In this document: one piece after another, positions 6,889 through 13,066 of the stretch
How the letters are laid out: the number at the start of each line of letters is the position of its first letter
Numbering within the stretch: position 1 is the first letter of the stretch
Assembly (NCBI GenBank): GCA_036841525.1
Contig: DAITVZ010000096.1
Location: 1-13,066, forward strand
Reading direction: 5' to 3'
Source of the DNA: JAAYEA01 sp012689325
Lineage (GTDB): Bacteria > Chloroflexota > Anaerolineae > JAAYEA01
Length of the DNA stretch: 13,066 bases
The notes under the pieces: generated by a model
The model's database searches: none
Seen by the model: only the letters and a program-made list of their open reading frames with translations
Told to the model about the DNA's origin: nothing
Position numbers and translations under genes: made by a program

Positions 6889-9800
6889 ATGGCCCGCCTG
6901 GACCTGGCCCTGTTCGGCGGCTTCGAGGCCACCCTGGGTGGCGCGCCAGTTCCCTTTTCGTCGCAGAAGGAGCGCGCCCTCCTGGCCTATCTCGCCGTGG
7001 AGGCCGACCGCCCCCACCGCCGCGATTCGCTCGCCGATCTCCTCTGGCCCGAAAGCCCGCCCGCCGCTGCCGCCGACAACCTCCGCAGCGCCCTGGCCCG
7101 CCTCCGCCGGGCCATCCGCGACGAGGAGACGACGCCCCCCTTCCTGCTGATCACCCGCGAGACGCTCCAGTTCAACCGCGCCAGCGACCACGCCCTCGAC
7201 GTCTCCGCCTTCCAGGAGGCGCTGGCCGACTCGGACGCCTCCCGCGCCGCGCAGGCCCTCGCCCTCTATCGCGGCGACCTGCTGGCCGGCTTTGCCCTGC
7301 CCGACGCCCCCGCCTGGGATGATTGGGCTCTCCTGGCGCGGGAGCGCTTGCAGCGGCTGGCCGCCGAGGCCCTCCGCCGCCTCGCCGGTCTCGCGGAGCA
7401 GGGCGGCGACCTCCCCGCCGCCGCCGCCCTGGCCGGGCGCTGGGTGGCCCTGGCCCCCTGGGATGAGGACGGCCACCGCGAGCGCATGCGCCTGCTCGCC
7501 GCCGACGGGCAGCGCGGCGCCGCCCTGCTCCAATACGACGCCTGCAAACGCGCGCTGCAAGACGAGCTGGGCGTCGCCCCCGGCGCCGAGACCACCGCCC
7601 TTTACGAGCGCATCCGCGACGGCGCGGCCGGCGCCAGGCCCGAGCCGCCGCCCTCGCGCCTGCCCGCGCCGCTGCTGCCGCTGATCGGCCGTGACCGCGA
7701 GCTGGCCGAGCTGGTGGCCCGCCTGCGCGACCCGGCCTGCCGCCTGCTGACCCTCCTCGGCCCCGGCGGCGTCGGCAAGACGAGGCTAGCGCTGGAGGCC
7801 GCCGCGCAGCTCTCCGCCGACTTGGCCCACGGCGTGCACTTGATCCCCCTCTCCGGGGTAGGCGCCGCCGAAGGCATCGTCGCCGCCATCGCGCGCGAGC
7901 TCGGGTTCGAATACTATGCCCAGCCGGGCGACCACAGCACCCCCAAACGACAGTTGCTGGACTATCTTCGCGGGAGGGAGGCGCTCTTGGTCCTGGATGC
8001 CTACGAGCACCTGCTCGAGTGCGCGGGCCTGATCGTCGAGATCTTGGAGGCCGCGCCCCGGGTGAAGGCGCTGGTCACCTCCCGCGCCCGGCTCAACCTG
8101 CCGTCGGAGCACCTTGTGCCCCTGGAGGGGCTGCCCTCGGGGCTGGCGGGCGCGACGCCGAGCCCGGCCGCTGAGCTCTTTGCGACGGCGGCGCGGCGGG
8201 TGCGCCCCGACTATGCGATGACCGAGGCCGAGACCGCGTCGGTGGCGGCGATCTGCCGCCGGGTGGAGGGGCTGCCGCTGGCCATCCTGCTGGCCGCCTC
8301 CTGGATGCACATGCTCACCTCCGCCGAGGTCGCCGCCGAGCTGGCCGGCGAGTCCGGCCGCGGGCTCGCCTTTCTCGCCGCGGATTGGGAGGGGCTGCCC
8401 GAGCGGGAGCGCAGCATGCTGGCAACCCTGGATCACTCCTGGCGCCTCCTCACCGAGCGGGAACAGGCGATCCTGGCGGGGCTGTCCGTCTTTCGCGGCG
8501 GGTTCACCACCCAGGGCGCGGCGGCGGTGGTCGGGGCGACGCTGCGCGACCTGGCGCGGCTGGCCGATCGCTCGCTGGTGATGCGGCGGGGCTCGGGCCG
8601 CTTCGACCTCCATGACCTCTTACGCGAGTACGCGGCCGCCCGCCTGGCCCAGATGGCGGACGCCGGGGAGGGCATCCGGGACCGGCACGCCGCCTTTTTC
8701 GCGCGGTCGCTGGCAGCCTGGCGGGAGGATATGGAGCACGGGCGCGAGGAACGCGCGGGGCAAGAGATGCAGGCCGACTGGGACAACATCCGCGCCGCCT
8801 GGGACTGGGCGGTGGCGCGAGGCCGCTGGGACTGGCTCGCTCAAAGCGACATGGCGCTGGCGCGACACGCGTACAACCAGGGGACCGTGGTGGAAGTGGA
8901 GGCGCTGATGCGCTCGGCCGAGGAACGCCTGCGCGGGTGGTTGGGCGCGCATTCGCGCTCCGGGCCAGCCTTGCGCGCGTTGGGCCAGATCCTGGGGACG
9001 CGGGCTTTCCAGTTGCACGTGCTCCGGCAGCGCGACCAGATCACCGAGATATTGCGCGAAAGCCTGGACCTGCTGGAGGAGGCGGGGCGCGCTGGCGAGG
9101 AGGTGCTGGTCGCGCAATCGATCAACACGGCTCGCCTGAGCTTGACCATGCGGGACGCAGAGGCGAAAGTGGCCCTGGCCCGCGCCGCCGAGCTGGCCCT
9201 GCAAGCCGGCAACCAGTGGGAGTGGCAGAGAGCCATCCATCTGACGGCCCTCCGGAGCCATAGTCAGAATCGCCTGGACGAGGCGCGCCGCCTCGGGTGC
9301 GAGGCGCTGGCTGTCCGTCGTGACCGGGGCAGCTCGATCGGGACCACGGAGACGCTGAACTCCCTGGCGGCCATCGCTGCCGAGGCGGGCGATTGGGAGG
9401 ACGCGGCGCGCTGGGCGGACGAGATGATCCAGTGGATCGACCGGGTGCCCTCCGCCACGGCCTCGATTCGGGTGCGGCTCAGCCTGGCGGGCACGCTATA
9501 CACGCAGGGACGGTATGCGGAAGCCTTGCCCCTCCGCGAACAGCGGGTAGCGTTCTGGCGCGACCGGGGGTCGCGAGGTCTCTTGGCCGAGAGCCTCGTC
9601 TACCTGGGGGAGAACGAGCAGCTCATGGGCCGCTATGCAGAGGCGCGCGCCCATCTCGAGGAGGCCCTGTCGCTCTTGCAGGAGGTGAAACAGCATGGGC
9701 CCGCCCAGCAATGCGGCCTCGACCTGGGCCTGCTGGCGCTGGCGACGGGCGATGTGGCCGAGGCGGAGCGGTGGCTGGAGCAGCTAACGCTGGACCCGCC

Positions 9801-10188
9801 GCACCCGACCGTCGTGGAGAGATCGCTCTCCACCATTGGCCTCCTCGGCGCGGCGCTGGCGCTCCAAGCGGGGCGGCGAGAGGAGGCCGGCCGCTACCTC
9901 TGCGAGGAACTGCGCCGCGAGACCACGGCCAGCGACATCCTGCCCGTGGCGGCGCTTTATTGCGCTGCCGGCGGCGACGCGGCCAGGGCGGTGGAGCTCT
10001 ATGCCCTGGCCCGCCGGGATCCCTGGGTGCGCTGCTCGCGGATGCATGAGGACCTCTATGGCCGGCCCATTGCCGCCGCGGCGGCCGACCTCCCCGCCGA
10101 CCTCGTCGCCGCCGCCGAGGAAAGAGGCCGCGCCCGCGACTGGCTCTCGACGGCGCGGGAGCTGCTCGCCGAGCTGGAACGCGCCTGA
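6889..10188 (+). CDS. SARP/BTAD-family transcriptional regulator with NB-ARC-type STAND ATPase and TPR-like tail
   Basis: A 1099-residue AfsR-like regulator. Residues 1-92 form the OmpR-like winged-helix DNA-binding domain of SARPs (FGGFEATLGG, KERALLAYLAVEA, RRDSLADLLWPE, NLRSALARLRRAI). The bacterial transcriptional activation domain (BTAD) follows at about 100-245 (LDVSAFQEAL, ALYRGDLLAGF, RERLQRLAAEAL, ELGVAPGAETTALYERI). The ATPase module starts near 265 (LIGRDRELAELVARL), with Walker A GPGGVGKTRL at 291-300, Walker B ALLVLDAYEHLL at 365-376, a sensor segment LVTSRARLNL, and the NB-ARC motif GLPLAI at 461-466. A helical region follows, then TPR-like repeats from about residue 610 to the end (ALRSHSQNRLDEARRLGCEALAV; AGTLYTQGRYAEALPLREQ; YLGENEQLMGRYAEARAHLEEAL). 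Such proteins bind DNA after ligand and nucleotide-driven oligomerisation. The ATG at 6889 has GGAGG 8 nt upstream; an upstream in-frame TTG at 6865 would include the ribosome site. Divergent from the nSTAND-like membrane protein, a possible target or partner. Target genes unknown. Confidence 0.93.
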   Translation: MARLDLALFGGFEATLGGAPVPFSSQKERALLAYLAVEADRPHRRDSLADLLWPESPPAAAADNLRSALARLRRAIRDEETTPPFLLITRETLQFNRASDHALDVSAFQEALADSDASRAAQALALYRGDLLAGFALPDAPAWDDWALLARERLQRLAAEALRRLAGLAEQGGDLPAAAALAGRWVALAPWDEDGHRERMRLLAADGQRGAALLQYDACKRALQDELGVAPGAETTALYERIRDGAAGARPEPPPSRLPAPLLPLIGRDRELAELVARLRDPACRLLTLLGPGGVGKTRLALEAAAQLSADLAHGVHLIPLSGVGAAEGIVAAIARELGFEYYAQPGDHSTPKRQLLDYLRGREALLVLDAYEHLLECAGLIVEILEAAPRVKALVTSRARLNLPSEHLVPLEGLPSGLAGATPSPAAELFATAARRVRPDYAMTEAETASVAAICRRVEGLPLAILLAASWMHMLTSAEVAAELAGESGRGLAFLAADWEGLPERERSMLATLDHSWRLLTEREQAILAGLSVFRGGFTTQGAAAVVGATLRDLARLADRSLVMRRGSGRFDLHDLLREYAAARLAQMADAGEGIRDRHAAFFARSLAAWREDMEHGREERAGQEMQADWDNIRAAWDWAVARGRWDWLAQSDMALARHAYNQGTVVEVEALMRSAEERLRGWLGAHSRSGPALRALGQILGTRAFQLHVLRQRDQITEILRESLDLLEEAGRAGEEVLVAQSINTARLSLTMRDAEAKVALARAAELALQAGNQWEWQRAIHLTALRSHSQNRLDEARRLGCEALAVRRDRGSSIGTTETLNSLAAIAAEAGDWEDAARWADEMIQWIDRVPSATASIRVRLSLAGTLYTQGRYAEALPLREQRVAFWRDRGSRGLLAESLVYLGENEQLMGRYAEARAHLEEALSLLQEVKQHGPAQQCGLDLGLLALATGDVAEAERWLEQLTLDPPHPTVVERSLSTIGLLGAALALQAGRREEAGRYLCEELRRETTASDILPVAALYCAAGGDAARAVELYALARRDPWVRCSRMHEDLYGRPIAAAAADLPADLVAAAEERGRARDWLSTARELLAELERA

Positions 10189-10316
10189 GCCGCTCCAACC
10201 ATTCCCAACCCCTTCCCCAACCAACCCCGCCATCTGCCCTTGCCGGGCCGTGCTACAGTCAAAACGTCTGTGCGCTCCCTCTTGGCGCGCGGGGTTGTGC
10301 CGCCGCCCGCGATTTG

Positions 10317-10325
10317 TGGCATAAT
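10317..10325 (+). promoter_or_regulatory. Extended -10 promoter of the histidine kinase operon
   Basis: TGG followed by CATAAT (10320-10325, 5 of 6). TTGTGC at 10295-10300 could serve as a weak -35 at 19-bp spacing. The predicted start near 10332 gives a leader of about 50 nt. The 193-bp gap after the SARP gene is C-rich and shows no terminator hairpin, so some read-through is possible. Confidence 0.5.
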
Positions 10326-10381
10326 CAGCCAGCAGGCGGCGGAGGCCCAGACGGTCGCCATGCTCCCCGGAGGAGAGTGCG

Positions 10382-12628
10382 ATGAGAATGCGGACCTGGT
10401 ACATCATCGGGACGGCGCTGTTGAGCCTCCTGACCATCGCGGTCGTGGCGGCGACGCTGACGATCCAGCAGCGCCAGGAGCGGCTGGACCAGCAAGAGCT
10501 GATCGCCAACAGCATTCAACGCGACGCCATCGAGCTGGGCTACCTGGCGAACGACTATTTGCTGAGCCCCCGCATCCAGGAGCGCGCCCGCTGGGAGGAC
10601 AAGATCGCCGAGCTGGAGGCCGACCTGGCCAGCCTGGAGCTCACCGCCGCCGAGGACCAGGCGCTGGCCCAGAGCATCGCGGCCAACCTGGAAGCTGTGC
10701 AAGCGGCCCTGCTCGCCGCCGCCCCGGGAACGCCCGCCAGCGGCTCGTGGAGCCGCGTCCAGGCGCACAACCAGGGCATCATCATGGATGCCGTCATCCT
10801 CTACCAGAGGACGCACACCATCGAGCAGGGCTTGCGCAAGGTCAGCATCTGGCTTGGGCAGGGCATCATTCTCGTCTTTTGGGCCACCCTGCTGGTCAAC
10901 TATTACTTTACCTACCGGCGGACGCTCCGGCCGCTGGCCCGGCTGCGGGATGGCGTCGCCGTCGTCGCCTCGGGCGACCTCTCGCACACCATCGCCGTGG
11001 AGCGCGCTGACGAGATCGGCGAGCTGTGCCACGCCTTTAACGACATGACCGCCTCGCTGCGGGCGAGCACCGCCTCCAAGGCAGAGCTGGAGCGGGAGGT
11101 GGAGGAGCGGCGGCGGGCGCAGGAGGAGGCGCAGAGCCTGGCGCGCTTCCCCGCCGAGAACCCCAGCGCCGTGCTGCGCATCGGCGCGGGCGGCGAGCTC
11201 CTTTACGCCAACAAGGCCAGCCACGACCTGCTGGAAGGCTGGCCGCTGGAGGTGGGCGCGCCGGCCCCCGCGGTGCTGCAAACCCTTTCCGCCGAGGCCT
11301 GCGCCGGGCCGTCGGGCCGCACCGTGGACGTCCGGGAGGGCGAGCGGATCATCGAGCTGGTGGCGGCCTGCATCGCCGAGGCTGGTTATGTCAATATCTA
11401 TGGCACAGACATCACCGAGCGGGCGGAGGCGGAGGAGGCGCTGCGCCAGGCGCGAGACGAGCTGGAGCGCCGCGTCGGGGAGCGCACCCGCGACCTGGCC
11501 GAGGCCAACCAGGCGCTCACTCGGGAGATCGAGGTGCGCCGCCGCGCCGAGCTGGCGGCCCAGGCGGAGCGCCAACAACTGAACCGCCTGATGGACGCCC
11601 TGCCCATCTATTTGATCCTGCTCACGCCCGATTACCAGCCGGTCTTTGCCAACCGCTTCTTCCGCGAGCGCTTTGGCGAATCCGGGGGCCGCCGCTGCTA
11701 CGAGCACCTCTTTGGGCGCGACAAGCCCTGCGAGATCTGCGAGACGTACAAGGTGCTAGAGACCATGGCGCCGCTGCAATGGGAGTGGACCGGGCCCGAC
11801 GGGCGCATCTATTACGTCTTTGATTATCCCTTCGTGGATACCGATGGCTCCACGCTGATCATGGAGACCGGCATCGACATCACGGAGCAGCGCCGCGCCC
11901 TCAACGCGCTGATCCAGGCGGAAAAGCTGACCGCCACCGGGCGCATGGCCGCGGTGCTGGCCCACGAGATCAACAACCCGATGCAGTCCATCCTGGGATG
12001 CGTCGGGCTGGCCCGCGAGATGCTGGCCCAGGGGGGCGACGCCGACAAGTACCTGAGCGTGGTCAGCCAGGAGATCAAGCGCGTCTCCAGCCTCGTCAAC
12101 GAGATGCGCGACGCCTATCGCCAGGGCAGCGAGCAGCGCCGCGTGGTGGACGTGGACGACCTGTTGCAGAGCGCGCTGCGGGTCACCGCGCCGCAGGCCA
12201 AGGCGGCGGGCGTGGAGGTCGCGGTCGCCGCGGAGGGAGGCCGGCTAGCCATCTCGGCGGCGCCCGACCGCATCCAGCAGGTCTTTCTCAACCTGATCCT
12301 GAACGCCGTGGAGGCCATGCCGCAGGGGGGCCAGCTCGACATCCGCCTGCAGGCAACGAGCCCGGACCCGGGGGTGCAACTCGCCTTTGCCGATACGGGC
12401 ACGGGCATCCCCGAGCATGTGCTGCGCAACCTGTTCGACCCCTTCCTCACCACCAAGGACTATGGGACTGGGTTGGGGCTTTTCGCGAGCAAGGTGATCA
12501 TCGACCAGCATGGCGGGCGCATCTCGGTGCAGACCGAGGAGGGCAAGGGGACCACCTTTACCCTCTGGTTTCCCGCGGCGGGCGCCGACGCCGCAGCGGA
12601 GCGCGCCGCGCCAAGTGGAGGGGCATGA
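10382..12628 (+). CDS. Membrane-bound sensor histidine kinase (HAMP, two PAS, HisKA, HATPase_c)
   Basis: A 748-residue hybrid-free sensor kinase. TM1 is at about 8-28, a helical extracytoplasmic segment at 29-155 (probable ligand sensor), TM2 at 156-176, then HAMP at about 178-230 (RTLRPLARLRDGVAVVASGDL...ADEIGELCHAFNDM) and a short coiled coil. PAS1 is near 255-347 (PSAVLRIGAGGELLYANKAS...GTDITERAEA), followed by a second coiled coil 348-400. PAS2 is near 402-503 with cysteines 439, 450 and 453 (CYEHLFGRDKPCEIC). The HisKA H-box is MAAVLAHEINNPMQS with phospho-acceptor His528. The ATPase has N-box NLILNAVEAMP (637-647), G1 DTGTGIP (671-677), F-box LFDPFLTTK and G2 GTGLGLF (695-701). No receiver domain. 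The start is firm: GGAGG 8 nt before ATG 10382. The stop overlaps the next start as ATGA, so the two proteins are translationally coupled. No response regulator is visible in the window. Confidence 0.95.
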   Translation: MRMRTWYIIGTALLSLLTIAVVAATLTIQQRQERLDQQELIANSIQRDAIELGYLANDYLLSPRIQERARWEDKIAELEADLASLELTAAEDQALAQSIAANLEAVQAALLAAAPGTPASGSWSRVQAHNQGIIMDAVILYQRTHTIEQGLRKVSIWLGQGIILVFWATLLVNYYFTYRRTLRPLARLRDGVAVVASGDLSHTIAVERADEIGELCHAFNDMTASLRASTASKAELEREVEERRRAQEEAQSLARFPAENPSAVLRIGAGGELLYANKASHDLLEGWPLEVGAPAPAVLQTLSAEACAGPSGRTVDVREGERIIELVAACIAEAGYVNIYGTDITERAEAEEALRQARDELERRVGERTRDLAEANQALTREIEVRRRAELAAQAERQQLNRLMDALPIYLILLTPDYQPVFANRFFRERFGESGGRRCYEHLFGRDKPCEICETYKVLETMAPLQWEWTGPDGRIYYVFDYPFVDTDGSTLIMETGIDITEQRRALNALIQAEKLTATGRMAAVLAHEINNPMQSILGCVGLAREMLAQGGDADKYLSVVSQEIKRVSSLVNEMRDAYRQGSEQRRVVDVDDLLQSALRVTAPQAKAAGVEVAVAAEGGRLAISAAPDRIQQVFLNLILNAVEAMPQGGQLDIRLQATSPDPGVQLAFADTGTGIPEHVLRNLFDPFLTTKDYGTGLGLFASKVIIDQHGGRISVQTEEGKGTTFTLWFPAAGADAAAERAAPSGGA

Positions 12629-13066
12629 ACCAAGAGAAACTGCTTTCGCGCATGGATCGCCTGTACGAGGCCCTGGGCGCGCTGCTGGACGGCGGCCGCT
12701 CTGCCGCGCTGCCCGACGCCGAGCGGCTGGCGGCCCTCTTGCCGTCGCTCGAGGCCGCCCGCGCCCAGGCCCGGCAGGACGCCGCTGCCCTGGCGGCCGT
12801 TTTGGAGGCGAGTGACTCGCAGATCGCCTACCTGGACCGGGAGATGCGCTTTCTGGCCGTCAATAGCGCCTATGAGCGGGGCAGCGGGTATCCCCGCGAG
12901 CAGCTCATCGGCAAGAACCACTTTGACCTCTTTCCCCACGCGGAAAACCAGGCGATCTTTGCGCGGGTCCGCGATACGGGCGAGCCGTTCAGCATCCGGG
13001 CCAAGCCCTTCACCTTTCCCGCGCGCCCCGAGCTGGGCGCCACCTATTGGGACTGGGTGCTGCTCC
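12625..13066 (+). CDS. PAS-domain signalling protein, N-terminal 147 residues (3' end outside window)
   Basis: Second gene of the kinase operon; its ATG overlaps the kinase TGA by 4 nt and is preceded by GGAGGGG. The visible part begins MNQEKLLSRMDRLYEALG, a helical coiled-coil-like stretch up to about residue 62 that also contains an Ala-rich segment. It then enters a PAS_4-like domain at about 58-147: VLEASDSQIAYLDREMRFLA, VNSAYERGSGYPREQLIGKN, DLFPHAENQAIFARVRDTGE, then PFTFPARPELGATYWDWVLL. No TM helix is seen, so a soluble or scaffolded sensor is likely. What follows (kinase, GGDEF, phosphatase or receiver) is off the end. A second histidine kinase is the most common partner for such a PAS start, but this cannot be decided here. 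Confidence 0.85.
   Translation, partial: MNQEKLLSRMDRLYEALGALLDGGRSAALPDAERLAALLPSLEAARAQARQDAAALAAVLEASDSQIAYLDREMRFLAVNSAYERGSGYPREQLIGKNHFDLFPHAENQAIFARVRDTGEPFSIRAKPFTFPARPELGATYWDWVLL

Noticed and set aside
10325..11707. 460-codon minus-strand frame opposite the histidine kinase
   Set aside because: Shadow of the kinase reading frame; no ribosome site or recognisable domain.

Overview
The window is high-GC (third codon positions almost all G or C) and reads as chromosomal DNA of a bacterium. The best guess is a Chloroflexota lineage of the Anaerolineae/Caldilineae kind. This rests on the large SARP-type regulator with a STAND ATPase and TPR tail, on a relative of the nSTAND-WD40 proteins common there, and on intergenic gaps full of short-period palindromic repeats. 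The assignment is inferred from gene types, not from a marker phylogeny.

Left part (1-3146, all minus strand): the N-terminal half of ruvB (cut by the window edge), a small HAD-family hydrolase directly upstream of it with its own plausible promoter, a peptide-methionine (R)-S-oxide reductase (msrB), and a 12-helix MFS transporter. A G7/C7 hairpin lies after msrB, and a long inverted repeat of 9-nt units lies between the MFS stop and msrB.

Middle (3147-5670): a gene-free stretch holding a 9-nt array, a 7-nt array (GCGATNN) and a compact nest of palindromes bounded by 17-bp inverted ends (3293-3515). A consensus-like extended -10 promoter then drives typA/bipA (translational GTPase) on the plus strand. 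Its leader of about 105 nt has a 10-bp hairpin and a possible 6-residue upstream ORF overlapping the bipA start. After bipA comes a 128-bp inverted pair of heptad arrays shared with the end of the convergent minus-strand gene.

Right part (5668-13066): the convergent minus gene encodes a 296-aa membrane/coiled-coil protein. It looks like an nSTAND-WD40 protein without its NTPase and without its propeller, but with the linker, TM helix, coiled coil and post-propeller tail intact. It is divergent from a 1099-aa SARP/BTAD-NB-ARC-TPR regulator. That gene is followed by a separately promoted membrane histidine kinase (HAMP, two PAS domains, HisKA, HATPase_c), which overlaps by 4 nt a second PAS protein truncated by the window edge.

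The left genes are housekeeping, repair and transport. The right half is signalling: a divergent regulator/membrane-protein pair and a sensor-kinase operon. The most unusual material is the minimal nSTAND-like protein, the palindrome nest with its heptad arrays around bipA, and the bipA leader. No RNA gene, CRISPR array, transposase or integrase was recognised.
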